Shown here: positions 45,988 to 56,200 of the stretch, one piece after another | Numbering within the stretch: the first letter of the stretch is position 1 | How the letters are laid out: every line of letters starts with the position of its first letter | From: Microcystis wesenbergii FACHB-1317 | GTDB lineage: Bacteria; Cyanobacteriota; Cyanobacteriia; Cyanobacteriales; Microcystaceae | Direction: 5' to 3' | DNA length: 64,000 bases | Assembly: GCF_014696875.1 (NCBI RefSeq) | Contig: NZ_JACJQV010000211.1 | Span: 1 to 64,000, forward strand | Notes under the pieces: generated by a model | Database searches by the model: none | What the model saw: only the letters and a program-made list of their open reading frames with translations | What the model was told of the DNA's origin: nothing | Program-made: the position numbers and the translations under genes

Positions 45988-46716
45988 ATGAGTAATACCA
46001 GTAACTTTCGTCAAGCTTTACGCGAGGCTAAAAGCCAAGCACTTATCGGCCCCAATGTTATCCCCAAGGCCCTACCCTATCTCGGTGGCGGTCTAATTTT
46101 AACTGCGGTGGGAACCTATGGCGGTTTAGGTGTGATCCAATCCTATCCCCAGATTTTCTTCCCGACTTTCTTTGTCGCTCTGATTGCCGAGATTATTTTA
46201 TTTTTTGTCGCCCGTAATACTGCGGAAAGAGGCAATACAGGCACTGCTCTGCCCCTGCTGACTCTCTATAGTCTTCTTTCTGGCTATACTCTCAGTGGAA
46301 TCGTCTATGTGGCCCTAGGTACTTCCGGTGTTGGTTTGCGAGGAGTGGCAATTGCTGCCCTCGGTTGCGGCATCGCTTTTGTCTTGGGACGCAATATTGG
46401 CTCGAATCTGTCGGAAAAAGACGGTTTAGCACTGACTCAAACCGTTAGCATCGGTATTCTCGCTCTCTTTATTGTTCTCATTGGTCAGCTAATTTTCTCT
46501 ATCTTTGGTGGCGCTACTCCCACCTGGTTAGAAATCGCTATTTCTGGCATCGGGGTTTTCTTGTTTGCTGGCTCCGCAGTGGTGGACTTTTACATCTTGC
46601 CCCGTACCTACAGAGATGAACAGTATCTCAGTGCTGCTTTATCGATGTATTTGACCTATATCAACCTATTTATCTTTATTCTGCGCCTTTTAATCGCTCT
46701 TAACGGTCGGGATTAG
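45988..46716 (+). CDS. Bax inhibitor-1/YccA family membrane protein
   Basis: About 242 residues from ATG 45988 ([14 protein letters not shown]); the longer upstream frame lacks family similarity. Seven hydrophobic segments are predicted (for example [32 protein letters not shown]), ending [15 protein letters not shown] with a conserved DPR-like tail in other members. BI-1 proteins are proton-leak/calcium channel-like and stress-related. Confidence 0.82.
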   Translation: MSNTSNFRQALREAKSQALIGPNVIPKALPYLGGGLILTAVGTYGGLGVIQSYPQIFFPTFFVALIAEIILFFVARNTAERGNTGTALPLLTLYSLLSGYTLSGIVYVALGTSGVGLRGVAIAALGCGIAFVLGRNIGSNLSEKDGLALTQTVSIGILALFIVLIGQLIFSIFGGATPTWLEIAISGIGVFLFAGSAVVDFYILPRTYRDEQYLSAALSMYLTYINLFIFILRLLIALNGRD

Positions 46717-46771
46717 GGCAAATAGAGAGGAGTTAGAAATTAGTTACCACCTAAGTTCTAACTCCGCTAGA

Positions 46772-46789
46772 ATAGTAAAGAAATGTAAA
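46772..46789 (-). promoter_or_regulatory. HLR1-like element upstream of the hli gene
   Basis: Read on the minus strand, TTTACATT-TC-TTTACTAT fits the RpaB-binding HLR1 pattern (two T/G-TTACA-W-W halves, 2-nt spacer) except one base. RpaB represses high-light genes at such sites in other cyanobacteria. It sits 15 nt before the start, so its role would be unusual unless transcription starts just downstream. Confidence 0.4.
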
Positions 46790-46804
46790 CGGACTGTAAA
46801 GATC

Positions 46805-46975
46805 ATGACTGAACCGCAACCGACTCAAACCCCCAAATTAGAAGACCCCAAATTTGGCTTTAATGACTATGCCGAGCGCCTCAACGGTAGAGCCGCTATG
46901 ATTGGTTTTGTGATCACCCTGTTGATCGAGTATCTCACTGGCCAAGGTCTGCTATCTTGGTTAGGGTTACAGTAG
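46805..46975 (+). CDS. hliP: high-light-inducible protein
   Basis: A 56-residue single-helix chlorophyll-binding protein, too short for an ordinary ORF cut-off. The residues EPKFG-like leader ([11 protein letters not shown]) and [12 protein letters not shown] match the LHC/Hlip chlorophyll-binding motif ExxNxRxAMxGF, followed by one membrane helix. Hlips protect photosystem II assembly and interact with chlorophyll synthase; chlG is 1.2 kb upstream. Confident by motif; the subclass (ScpB-E) is not determined. Confidence 0.9.
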   Translation: MTEPQPTQTPKLEDPKFGFNDYAERLNGRAAMIGFVITLLIEYLTGQGLLSWLGLQ

Positions 46976-47026
46976 TTTTTTAGGCTTTTTTAGGCATTCT
47001 AGGGGAAATAGAGCCTTGAGTGTTAG

Positions 47027-47647
47027 TTAACGCATACAAGCTTGATGATTTTCCCCATAGAATCCTTGCAGGACAGAATCACCTCGCTGTTGCGGTGTGC
47101 CGTGGGAGCGATTAGGAGCCTCAAAATCGCCCACTTCCGATGCCGCTTCCGCTAGAAGTTTTCCTGCTATTATATAATCCTGTTTGGATAAACCTCTCGC
47201 TTCGGTAAATAACCAGGAAAGGGTATCTCCCGCTAGACAATCGGCCTGTAATTCAATGCCGATGCTCATTCCGCCTTCATCAATGCCACCGATACCCCGA
47301 TTCCACTGAACAGCGTGAGCAGCCTCGTGAGCGACAGCGTAAAGGGGAAATAGAGGATTATCACTAATGCGAGTAACTTGCTGGAGATTGACGTAGATTG
47401 TATTATCTACAGTGCAGAAAGCCGCTAGGGAAATTACCCCGCAGGGAGTGGTTATCGGGCCATTGCTTAACAAATACTTAAAATTGATCTGGTGTAATTG
47501 AGCCGTATATTCAATTACCGCTTCTAGGGCATCCGTAATATCGTCTGCTTGCGCTCTCTGGGCTAGAGGGGATAAAATCAAGAGGGAACCACAGGAAACA
47601 GCAGATATCAGGGATAATAACCGTTTACGGCCAGAGTTAGGTTTCAT
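47027..47647 (-). CDS. exported zinc metallopeptidase-like protein
   Basis: A 206-residue protein with a signal peptide (residues about 10-30, cleavage near AQA) and an HEAAH zinc motif in AVAHEAAHAVQW, followed about 30 residues later by ELQADCLAG, which fits the third zinc ligand. It resembles the YpfJ/neutral zinc metallopeptidase family. No partner in the neighbourhood. Confidence 0.78.
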   Translation of the reverse strand: MKPNSGRKRLLSLISAVSCGSLLILSPLAQRAQADDITDALEAVIEYTAQLHQINFKYLLSNGPITTPCGVISLAAFCTVDNTIYVNLQQVTRISDNPLFPLYAVAHEAAHAVQWNRGIGGIDEGGMSIGIELQADCLAGDTLSWLFTEARGLSKQDYIIAGKLLAEAASEVGDFEAPNRSHGTPQQRGDSVLQGFYGENHQACMR

Positions 47648-47922
47648 GATACTAACAAAGTCGGGAGTGAGGAAGAAGTTTAATTGATCTGAATTAGCCT
47701 AGCGCTACGATCAAAATTCTAAAGGCTATATCTAAGACTTCCAGAGAAAATACAGAATTTACGCGACTTTTGATCGAAGTTTACAGAATTTGTCGTCAAG
47801 ATTGAGGAAATTAATTTGGCACGACCACTGATTGTGTTGAAAATCTGCTCGTCAGTCAGGCAAAAAGCTCCCCATCAGGTCATTTCCCCATCTCCCCACC
47901 CCGAACATTCCTTACACTTGTA
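47648..47922. other. intergenic region, no gene recognised
   Basis: 275 bp between two minus-strand genes, containing the metallopeptidase promoter region and the 3' flank of the preceding transcription unit. No repeat or RNA motif is apparent. Confidence 0.4.
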
Positions 47923-48795
47923 CTACAAGTCTATCCCCATTTCTCGCAAACGAGCCGCCAGCCGTTGAGAACGCTGTCTTTCCGCTTCCAGAGCTTGCTG
48001 AGTAGCATTTAATTGCTCCTGTGCCGCAGCCGCTTGCTCCTGTGCCGCAGCCGCTTGCTCCTGTGCCGCAGCCGCTTGCTCCTGTGCTGCAGCCGCTTGC
48101 TCCTGTGCCGCGGCCGCTTGCTCCTGGGCCGCTTCTTCTGGCAAGGGGATTAAATTGCCTTCTGGGTCATAAAATCTGGCCCAAATTGCCGTTTCTCGGT
48201 CAATAGTACCCTCCCAAGTTCCCAACCAATAGCCTAAGGTTTCGCACCATAACCAGCCGCGCTCGTTTCGTTCTAAAGAATGGTAGCGTTGGTCAGACCC
48301 TAAATGCCATCCTTGTAAAGAATTGGCATCAAAAGGATCGTAGATGAAATAATCTGGCGTGCGGAAGGTTCCCTCATAAATTGCCTTTTTTCGCACTTTA
48401 TCGGTTCTCGCAGTACTAGGAGAGGTTAATTCCACGATAACATCAGGATAACGTCCCTCTTCTTCCCAAATTACCCAACCCTGTCGCTCTCTGCTGCCAT
48501 CGACATTAAGAACAGCAAAGAAATCTGGCCCGCGAAAATCGCGATTTTTCGCCTGTTCGCGGCTGAAATAAATAAACATATTGCCACCCGTGTAGAAGTC
48601 GTCTCGTTCGCCGTAACCCTGGTGTAGGGAGCGAATCAGGACATTCATGGCAATGCGGTGTCGGTTGCTTTCCAAGGGTTCACCATCATCAAAAATTAAG
48701 TCTGTGGGGGGTGGGGGGGGTTCCCAGAAGTCCTCGAAATCTTCTTCTATCAGTGCCGGAGAGGTGGCAGTTTCGTCGCTTTTGGCAATCGTCAT
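47923..48795 (-). CDS. Uma2 family endonuclease (DUF820)
   Basis: A 290-residue Uma2 member with core GPDFFAVLNV, YPDVIVELTS (catalytic region) and EGTFRTPDYFIYDP. The C-terminal tail is an Ala/Gln/Glu coiled coil of the 7-residue unit AAAAQEQ repeated about six times, encoded by 21-bp tandem repeats at about 48014-48135, and ends LREMGIDL. Divergent from the other three Uma2 genes here. Confidence 0.84.
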   Translation of the reverse strand: MTIAKSDETATSPALIEEDFEDFWEPPPPPTDLIFDDGEPLESNRHRIAMNVLIRSLHQGYGERDDFYTGGNMFIYFSREQAKNRDFRGPDFFAVLNVDGSRERQGWVIWEEEGRYPDVIVELTSPSTARTDKVRKKAIYEGTFRTPDYFIYDPFDANSLQGWHLGSDQRYHSLERNERGWLWCETLGYWLGTWEGTIDRETAIWARFYDPEGNLIPLPEEAAQEQAAAAQEQAAAAQEQAAAAQEQAAAAQEQAAAAQEQLNATQQALEAERQRSQRLAARLREMGIDL

Positions 48796-49003
48796 TTTTT
48801 CGGCCTCTCTAGGTGGGAGTATCCATATTTTTGACTCTCGATCGATTCTATGATAACTTCATTGCCAACTTGATCATCTTTGCTCAAAAATATTGATGAA
48901 TAAGCAAAAATTTTTTAACTCGCTGCAGTCTTATGAGCGGTGTTTGCACCGAAGCGCCGGGGCTTGAGATAATCAGATAGCTATCATCTCAAAAACTATC
49001 ACC

Positions 49004-50287
49004 ATGACGATCAATCCGCAACAACTCATCGAACTAGCTCTCAAATCGGGAGCGGTGGCAGCCGAAGTTTATCAATCTTCCTCCCTTTCCCATCCCGTTT
49101 TTTTTGAGGCTAATCGTCTCAAACAGCTAGAAAGTTCTGAATCCGTGGGAACTGCCTTAAGATTATGGCGCGAGGGTTGTCCGGGGTTAGCGGTGGGTTA
49201 TGGTGATGTGGAACCGGAAATTTTAGTAGAAACAGCGTTAAATTTATCCTATCTCAATGCCCCCGAAGAAATCGAATTTTCGGCACCACGACGGGCAATT
49301 TATGACCCGATTGGGCAAGATGTGGCGGTAGAATCTTTAATCGAGATGGGTAATCAAATGATTGGCCAAATTCGCCAAGTTTACCCTGAGGTTATTTGTA
49401 GTGGTGAATGGGAATGTGAACGGGAAATCACCCGTTTAGTTAATTCTCAGGGTTTATATTGTCAATATACCGATACAGCTTTGAGTTATTATCTGGGGAT
49501 TGAATGGGTGCGGGGGGAGGATTTTCTCGCAGTTTATGATGGGGAATATACTCGCAGTACACCTCATCCCGAAACGGTAATTAAACAGTTATTGCAGCGA
49601 CTACAATGGGCAGCCAATAATGTGGATAGTCCCACGGGAAAATTACCAATTTTATTGACGGCTAATGCAGTTACCCTGTTATGGGGTACGGTGGAGATGG
49701 CTTTAAATGGTAAACAGATCTTAGAAAAATCCTCGCCCTGGAGTGATAAAATCGGTCAATTGGTGATGTCGGAAAAGTTGACTTTATCCCAACAACCGGA
49801 GCGAGAACCCTATAGTTGTCCCTTTGATGATGAGGGAACTCCTACCAAATTTTTATCTTTAATTGAGGGAGGTAGAGTTAAAGAATTCTATAGCGATCGT
49901 ACCACGGCCAGATTATTAAAAACTCCTCCGACAGGAAACGGTTTTCGTCCTAGTTTAGGGGTTTATCCTATGCCAGATTTAGTTAATCTAATCGTGGCAC
50001 CGGGAGAGGGAACTTTAGAGGATTTAATCTCGCAAATAGACGAAGGCCTAGTTATTGACCAAATTTTAGGTCATGGGGCCGATATTTCGGGCGATTTTTC
50101 TGTCAATATCGATCTGGGTTATCGCATAGAAAAGGGCAAAATCACCGGACGAGTTAAAGATACAATGGTGACGGGAAATGTTTATACAGCTTTGCAGAAT
50201 TTAATCGCTTTGGGAGCCGATAATCAATGGAATGGCTCCTGTTATACTCCCTCGCTAATCGTTGATAGTTTATCGGTGGTGGGGTAA
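49004..50287 (+). CDS. TldD/PmbA family protein, TldE-like
   Basis: A 427-residue protein of the TldD/PmbA family, typical size for the TldE/PmbA subunit. It has GSAVAAEVYQSSSLSHPVFFEANRL at the start, RPSLGVYPMPD and LGHGADISGDFSVNIDLGYRIEKGKI near the end. The HExxxH of TldD is absent, as expected for TldE, which pairs with TldD to make a protease. tldD is not in this window. Confidence 0.82.
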   Translation: MTINPQQLIELALKSGAVAAEVYQSSSLSHPVFFEANRLKQLESSESVGTALRLWREGCPGLAVGYGDVEPEILVETALNLSYLNAPEEIEFSAPRRAIYDPIGQDVAVESLIEMGNQMIGQIRQVYPEVICSGEWECEREITRLVNSQGLYCQYTDTALSYYLGIEWVRGEDFLAVYDGEYTRSTPHPETVIKQLLQRLQWAANNVDSPTGKLPILLTANAVTLLWGTVEMALNGKQILEKSSPWSDKIGQLVMSEKLTLSQQPEREPYSCPFDDEGTPTKFLSLIEGGRVKEFYSDRTTARLLKTPPTGNGFRPSLGVYPMPDLVNLIVAPGEGTLEDLISQIDEGLVIDQILGHGADISGDFSVNIDLGYRIEKGKITGRVKDTMVTGNVYTALQNLIALGADNQWNGSCYTPSLIVDSLSVVG

Positions 50288-50290
50288 AAA

Positions 50291-50320
50291 TGTTATCAGT
50301 TATCAGTTATCAGTTATCAG
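50291..50320. repeat. heptamer tandem repeat (TTATCAG)
   Basis: Four copies of TTATCAG right after the tldE stop, the same unit as at 34497 and 42649. Confidence 0.7.
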
Positions 50321-50351
50321 ATGTGAGTTTTCAGTTCACTGTTCACTTTTC

Positions 50352-51392
50352 ACTGAAATTAACTCAGCCTACTTTTTGGGGTTAATTTTTTGGGGCTTTA
50401 TTTGACCTGAAAAGAGGGGGTTCGCAGGCAGGCACGGATTCCCATTCTATAAGAAATTATCCGTCAAGTCGTGGGGTTTTGTCAAGCTTTTTGGGAAAAA
50501 AAATTTAACCGATACTCAAGGGGAGAAAATTGTCGGCAGCTTCTTAAGGCAAGAGGTAACAGGTAGTTAGATATGTGTAATTAACCGCGTCTAGCTACTT
50601 ATCTGTTCACTGATTACTGAAACTAACTCCCCCTACTTTTTGGGGTTAATTTTTTGGCGTTGTCAAATTGAAAGATGCTCCGAATCAGCACCGGAACTGA
50701 AATTACTAGGTGTAGGGCTAATTCCGGAATTAGCCCTACAATAGGCGTTGTCAAATTGAAAGATGCTCCTAATCAGCACCGGAACTGAAATTAACTCAGC
50801 CTACTTTTTGGGGTTAATTTTTTGGGGCTTTATTTGACCTGAAAAGAGGTGGTTCGCAGGCAGGCACGGATTCCCATTCTATAAGAAATTATCCGTCAAG
50901 TCGTGGGGTTTTGTCAAGCTTTTTGGGAAAAAAAATTTAACCGATACTCAAGGGGAGAAAATTGTCGGCAGCTTCTTAAGGCAAGAGGTAACAGGTAGTT
51001 AGATATGTGTAATTAACCGCGTCTAGCTACTTATCTGTTCACTGATTACTGAAACTAACTCCCCCTACTTTTTGGGGTTAATTTTTTGGCGTTGTCAAAT
51101 TGAAAGATGCTCCGAATCAGCACCGGAACTGAAATTACTAGGTGTAGGGCTAATTCCGGAATTAGCCCTACAATAGGCGTTGTCAAATTGAAAGATGCTC
51201 CGAATCAGCACCGGAACTGAAATTATTCTGATCTGACAATGCCTAATTTTTTGGGGCTTTATTTGACCTGAAAAAAGGGGGTTCGCAGGCAGGCACGGAT
51301 TCCCATTATATAAGAAATTATCTGTCAAGTCGTGGGGTTTTGTCAAGCTTTTTTGGGAAAAAAAATTAACCGACACTCAAGGGGAGAAAATT
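50352..51392. repeat. 432-bp tandem direct repeat, 2.4 copies
   Basis: Units start at 50352, 50784 and 51216 (period exactly 432); the third is truncated at about 51392. Each full unit contains two copies of an 88-bp-spaced segment beginning GGCGTTGTCAAATTGAAAGA, a TCGTGGGGTTTTGTCAAGCT block and a perfect 28-bp palindrome (50712-50739; +432 in the next copy) reading GTAGGGCTAATTCC and its mirror. No good ORF: the open frames are short and differ between copies. Confidence 0.9.
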
Positions 51393-51436
51393 AACCAAAG
51401 AGATATTATTTAATCCCCCCTGTGAGTCGGTATTTT

Positions 51437-53119
51437 TCAGCCCGGGATTAACGCTTTAGTTGTCGAGGCACCAAGGCGATTTAATTGCCGATTAATTTGC
51501 CATCCGAGGAGGGTTAAACCCAACCACTGACTGAAGATTGCTAAAGCGAAAGAGGGAAGTGTAGCGTATTTAGTAGCGGCAATGGGAAGAAAAGTAAAAA
51601 ACCATAACAGCGGAGATTGACTGGGATCAACTCGCAAGACAGCGAAACAGAGAAAGGGGAAAATAATCAAAATGCCGATGCTAGTGGCTGCCAGCAAAGC
51701 GCGTTTATTTGTGCTGGCTAATATCAATAATTGGGCGATAGCGGCATAGACTAAAATCATGTTCATTGCCAAGAGAAACCCGGCTGCAGTGGCTAGTTTA
51801 TATTGATGGAGAGGGGCGATAAAAATAGCGGGAAGAATGAATAAAATGGCAATGGCGACGTTAACAGCCATGGCTAGGGTAGAAGGACTTTTTTCGCCAA
51901 AGATTAAAGCTTTCCCCAGACTAATGCCCGTTTTTCCTTGCAGATGACGATAACGCGCCCAATCTTGGAGAGTTTGACGGGGGGGAGTGAGGGCAAAAAG
52001 GATTAACAAGCCAAAAATTGCCACAAAAACGCTAAGAATCGCAAAATTATCGAAAAGATAGCTCGGTTCCAGCGTTTGGAAGACAAAACCTAGGCTAATA
52101 GCGCTAAAACAGCCCATCATCCAGTAACTTTGGGGTTTACTAACAAGAGTAGCGAGGGGATTATGGAAGCGACGCTGGAGAATTCTGGTTAAACCGTAGG
52201 TGCAGAGGGAAAAATTGAGCAAAATTAAGCTAATACCCATTATAACCGATTGCCAGAGAGATTGACCGTACCAACGCAGCCCGAAGATTTGTGAGATTCC
52301 TAGATAGCGTACCGCATCGGGGGGGAGAAAGGTAGATTTAACTAGATAGGGGAGGACAAAACTAGGATTAAAGAGAATTAACCAATCAAAGGGGGTACGG
52401 GAACCGCCATAGCCCGATAAAGTAACAATAGTGCTATAAAACACAAAGATTAAGACTGCAGCACTGCCTAACCAGGGTTGAAATCCCCCTAACCATGGCG
52501 TGGCTAAAGCGAAACTCAGGGCGGCATGATAGAAAAAGGCACAACTAGCGATCAGAACCCCGTAGAAGGCTAAAATTAACGACAAGGGAATACCTGCTAA
52601 TAAACCCGCCCCCAAGTGAAAGGGTAAAGCGAGAAGACAGACGAGATAGAGGAGAATGGGAACCCCGAAAATTTTGCCGATAAAAATCGTTCTGGCGGGT
52701 TGGGGACTCAGACGGATAAAATTAAGTGTACCCCGGCGTTCTTCCCCGGAAAGATCGGCGATTAATTGATAGGTTCCCACCACTAAAAGAGCGAAAATGC
52801 CGGTAATGCTCAGAAAAGTGAAGATATCCAACCACCATAACCGGGAGATAATCATCCATTGACCATTTAGGTCTTGGATGCAGTATTTAATCCCACTATA
52901 GGGCTCATAATCGTTGTTATGAGGGGGATTAGCGGTACAGTAACGACTAAATCCCGCCGCTACTGGCAAGAGATTTTGATAGTATAAATAAACTAATAAT
53001 TGACCAACTAGGGAGATGACTGAGGCGATCGAGATATTTTTCGGGGTTAATCTTCCTTGCCATTCTCGCATAATTTGCGGGTTGGTTTCCGTAAGGCGAT
53101 CGATTATTGTCGCTATCAT
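51437..53119 (-). CDS. ABC-2 type membrane transporter permease
   Basis: A 560-residue membrane protein with about 12 hydrophobic segments and an early cytoplasmic segment. The conserved GEERRGTLNFIRLSPQPARTI (about residues 124-144) is a motif of large cyanobacterial ABC permeases (EERRxGTL...LSP), and it ends AIFSQWLGLTLLGWQ. ATPase partner is not adjacent. Substrate unknown. Confidence 0.75.
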   Translation of the reverse strand: MIATIIDRLTETNPQIMREWQGRLTPKNISIASVISLVGQLLVYLYYQNLLPVAAGFSRYCTANPPHNNDYEPYSGIKYCIQDLNGQWMIISRLWWLDIFTFLSITGIFALLVVGTYQLIADLSGEERRGTLNFIRLSPQPARTIFIGKIFGVPILLYLVCLLALPFHLGAGLLAGIPLSLILAFYGVLIASCAFFYHAALSFALATPWLGGFQPWLGSAAVLIFVFYSTIVTLSGYGGSRTPFDWLILFNPSFVLPYLVKSTFLPPDAVRYLGISQIFGLRWYGQSLWQSVIMGISLILLNFSLCTYGLTRILQRRFHNPLATLVSKPQSYWMMGCFSAISLGFVFQTLEPSYLFDNFAILSVFVAIFGLLILFALTPPRQTLQDWARYRHLQGKTGISLGKALIFGEKSPSTLAMAVNVAIAILFILPAIFIAPLHQYKLATAAGFLLAMNMILVYAAIAQLLILASTNKRALLAATSIGILIIFPFLCFAVLRVDPSQSPLLWFFTFLPIAATKYATLPSFALAIFSQWLGLTLLGWQINRQLNRLGASTTKALIPG

Positions 53120-53218
53120 ATTTTTGTCCTCTCTACAGCCGTTATCAGGAGCTAATCCTAGATTAACCCGGCAACTTCTCGATCGGTTCGGGGAGGAAGA
53201 AATCCATCGAGATGCAGC

Positions 53219-53322
53219 TAAGTAGCTGGTTATAATTAAATTAAAAAGGGATTTTAGGTTCGATCCCCCCTGCCCCCCTTGATAAGGGGGGTGTCTGATA
53301 ATTTTTAACGCCTACCTACTTA
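53219..53322. repeat. MITE-like element, TAAGTAG family
   Basis: A 104-bp well-preserved copy between TAAGTAGCTGG and CCTACCTACTTA, with the GATAAGGGGGG hairpin core. It lies in the intergenic region upstream of chlD. Confidence 0.75.
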
Positions 53323-53411
53323 AAATCTGAGTTCGGGAATCAAAAGAGGAAAAGTGCCAGACCAGTGAGCTTCTGTTTTACACTAGAATTTGGCCGCCTG
53401 AATCTAGATCT

Positions 53412-55409
53412 ATGCCCACTCTGACCCTCAATTTTCCCCTGACTGCCGTTGTCGGCCAAGAAGCGATTAAATTAGCCCTACTCTTAGCCGCCGTGGATCC
53501 CGCCCTGGGGGGTGTGGTAATTGCCGGTCGTCGGGGAACCGCCAAATCAGTCATGGCGCGAGCGATACATTCCCTACTGCCACCGATCGAAATTATCGCA
53601 GGTAATGTCTTTAATTGTGATCCCAACAATGCCGACGAATGGGACGATCGCACTAAAGAAGAATATAGCAGTGGAGAAGTCCCCACGGAAGTTATCCGGG
53701 CCCCTTTCGTGCAGATTCCCCTAGGAGTCACCGAGGATCGTTTATTGGGTTCCGTCGATGTGGAAGAATCGGTGAAACAGGGGGAACCAGTCTTTCAACC
53801 CGGTTTATTAGCCAGCGCCCATCGGGGAATTCTCTACGTCGATGAAATTAATCTACTCGATGACCAAATTGCTAACCAATTACTCACAGTTTTAAGCGAA
53901 GGACGTAACCAAATCGAACGGGAAGGCATCAGTTTTCAACATCCCTGTAAACCAATCCTGATCGCTACTTATAACCCAGAAGAAGGGGATTTACGAACCC
54001 ATTTATTAGATAGAATTGCCATTGCTCTTTCCGCCGATGGTGTCCTTAGTTTAGACCAACGAGTCACCGCCGTCAATCAGGCGATCGAGTATGCTGTGTC
54101 TCCCAGCGCTTTTATCGCCCAATATGCCCAAGAAATCGATGATCTAAAAACCGAAATTATTCTGGCGAGGGAATGGTTAAAAGAGGTAAAAATTAAACCC
54201 GAACAAATTAGTTATCTAGTGGAGGAAGCGGTGCGCGGTAAGGTAGAAGGTCATCGCGCCGAGATTTTTGCCGTGAGAGTAGCCAAGGCCGCCGCTGCTT
54301 TAGAAGGTCGGGATTTAGTCAGTGCCGATGACTTAAAAAGGGCCGTCGAATTAGTTATTGTACCTCGATCGCTGATTACGCCACCACCCCCGGAACAGGA
54401 ACAACAGCCACCACCACCACCGCCACCACCGGAACCGCCCCAAGACGAAAACCAGCAGGAACAGGAAGAAAAAGAGGAGGAGAAAGAGGAAGAAAAAGAG
54501 CCGGAACAGCCGGATAATTTGCCGGAAGAATTTGTTTTCGACCCGGAAGGGGTTTTACTGGATCCCAGTGTGTTGTATTTTGCCCAGATGGCCCAGCGTC
54601 AGGGAAAATCGGGGGCGCGTAACCTGATTTTCTCGGAAGATAGGGGACGTTATATTAAGCCGATGTTACCCCGGGGCAAGGTAAAAAGAGTCGCCGTCGA
54701 TGCCACTCTCCGGGCGGCCGCCCCCTATCAAAAAGCCCGTCGCTTAAGGAATCCCGAACGTCATGTGATTATAGAAGAAGGGGATCTGCGCTCAAAACGG
54801 CTGGCCCGCAAGGCCGGTTCTTTAATTGTCTTTGTCGTCGATGCCTCCGGTTCCATGGCCCTGAATCGGATGCAGTCGGCTAAAGGTGCGGTCATGCGTC
54901 TGTTAACGGAAGCTTACGAAAATCGCGACCAGATTGCCCTGATTCCTTTCCGGGGTGAGCGAGCAGATGTACTATTGCCACCAACCAAATCGATTACCCT
55001 AGCGAAAAAACGTCTAGAAACCCTGCCCTGTGGCGGCGGTTCCCCCTTAGCCCACGGTTTAACCCAAGCGGTTCATGTGGGGATGAATGCCCGTTTATCG
55101 GGGGATATCGGTCAAGTGGTGGTGGTGGCGATTACCGACGGTAGAAGTAATATTCCTTTGGCGAAATCTTTAGGCGAACCGATTCCGGAGGGGGAAAAAC
55201 CCGATATTAAGGCAGAACTGCTCGATATTGCCGCTAAAATTCGCTCTTTAGGCATTAAACTGCTGGTTATCGATACGGAGAAAAAATTCGTCTCCACCGG
55301 TTTTGCCAAAGAATTAGCCCTAAAAGCCGGGGGTAAATATTATCATCTACCCCGGGCTACGGAACAAGCGATCGCATCTATGGCGCGAGGGGCAATTGCG
55401 GGACTGTAG
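53412..55409 (+). CDS. chlD: magnesium chelatase subunit D
   Basis: ATPase/scaffold subunit of magnesium chelatase, first committed step of chlorophyll synthesis. The 665-residue protein has an AAA+-like N-terminal domain (GRRGTAKS at about 38-45, VDEINLLDD), a Pro-rich then acidic linker ([16 protein letters not shown], about 330-380) and a C-terminal von Willebrand A domain with [13 protein letters not shown] (about 477-484). Length matches ChlD. It stands alone here; chlH and chlI are not in the window. Confidence 0.94.
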   Translation: MPTLTLNFPLTAVVGQEAIKLALLLAAVDPALGGVVIAGRRGTAKSVMARAIHSLLPPIEIIAGNVFNCDPNNADEWDDRTKEEYSSGEVPTEVIRAPFVQIPLGVTEDRLLGSVDVEESVKQGEPVFQPGLLASAHRGILYVDEINLLDDQIANQLLTVLSEGRNQIEREGISFQHPCKPILIATYNPEEGDLRTHLLDRIAIALSADGVLSLDQRVTAVNQAIEYAVSPSAFIAQYAQEIDDLKTEIILAREWLKEVKIKPEQISYLVEEAVRGKVEGHRAEIFAVRVAKAAAALEGRDLVSADDLKRAVELVIVPRSLITPPPPEQEQQPPPPPPPPEPPQDENQQEQEEKEEEKEEEKEPEQPDNLPEEFVFDPEGVLLDPSVLYFAQMAQRQGKSGARNLIFSEDRGRYIKPMLPRGKVKRVAVDATLRAAAPYQKARRLRNPERHVIIEEGDLRSKRLARKAGSLIVFVVDASGSMALNRMQSAKGAVMRLLTEAYENRDQIALIPFRGERADVLLPPTKSITLAKKRLETLPCGGGSPLAHGLTQAVHVGMNARLSGDIGQVVVVAITDGRSNIPLAKSLGEPIPEGEKPDIKAELLDIAAKIRSLGIKLLVIDTEKKFVSTGFAKELALKAGGKYYHLPRATEQAIASMARGAIAGL

Positions 55410-55443
55410 CTGGGGTTTGCGGCAAAAAGTTTTTCCCGGGGGC

Positions 55444-55490
55444 AGGGTGTGGGGTGTGGGGTGTAGGGTGTGGGGTGTGGGGTGTAGGGA
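55444..55490. repeat. heptamer tandem repeat (GGTGTGG)
   Basis: About six tandem GGTGTGG/GGTGTAG units in the gap after chlD; the rest of 55410-55686 shows nothing else recognisable except the leader of the next gene. Confidence 0.65.
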
Positions 55491-55686
55491 AGGAAACCTC
55501 TTTCATCTGTGGGGGTGAAAATTTTTTCATCGGGACTGCCTCCTGCCTTCGTTATTGACTCGAATTTTGCTGATTTTCTGTTTTTTTTGGTCTGGTGTGG
55601 CAGAATCCGGAAAAACTTAACAATAATCGGCAATAAGCGAGAGATATACTACAAACAAACATGAGCAAGTTTTAATTAAGATAACT

Positions 55687-56190
55687 ATGAGCTTTCGATT
55701 TGGCAAAATCTTGATAGCAGGGGTATTAGCGACACTTTTGCTAGTAACTTCCTGTGCTAAAGCTCCCTCGCAATTTGACCAGGCGCAACAAGAAAGTACC
55801 GCTCGCGGGGCGGAGGCAGTGGTGAAAGAATCCACCTCTGGCGGCAGTTTTAATCAGTTTTTCCCGCCTTCCGGGGGAGGATACGAGCGCGTCTATACCC
55901 AGGAGAAAAAAGGCTTTGCTGAGGCAAAACTGAAGCAAGATGGCAAAGTTCTGGCCATGTTAGCCATATCTGATATCAGCAATAATCCCGCTGCGGCCAA
56001 TAAATTCCAAGACAGTCAAACCACGATTAAAGGTTTTCCCTCTGTGGAACAGGGTGCAACCGCCAGCGCCGTTTTAGTCAATAATCGCTATCAAGTCAAG
56101 GTTTTATCGCGGGAGGCCGATTTTACCGCCAGCGATCGCCAAACTTGGTTAGCTAAGTTCGATTTAGATGGTCTAGCAAAATTAAAGTAA
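55687..56190 (+). CDS. putative lipoprotein
   Basis: A 167-residue protein with a lipoprotein signal peptide: hydrophobic ILIAGVLATLLLV followed by lipobox LVTSC (Cys21). The mature domain (residues 45-165) is beta-rich with YERVYTQEKKGFAEAKLK and YQVKVLSRE. No family recognised by eye; conserved in cyanobacteria from memory. Followed 10 nt later by a second gene with a strong RBS, so they likely form an operon. Confidence 0.72.
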   Translation: MSFRFGKILIAGVLATLLLVTSCAKAPSQFDQAQQESTARGAEAVVKESTSGGSFNQFFPPSGGGYERVYTQEKKGFAEAKLKQDGKVLAMLAISDISNNPAAANKFQDSQTTIKGFPSVEQGATASAVLVNNRYQVKVLSREADFTASDRQTWLAKFDLDGLAKLK

Positions 56191-56200
56191 GGAGACATCC

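Noticed and set aside
51095-51376. Antisense ORF of 93 codons in the tandem repeat
   Set aside because: Lies within the 432-bp repeat, with low complexity and no family resemblance, and its frame is not preserved in the other copies.
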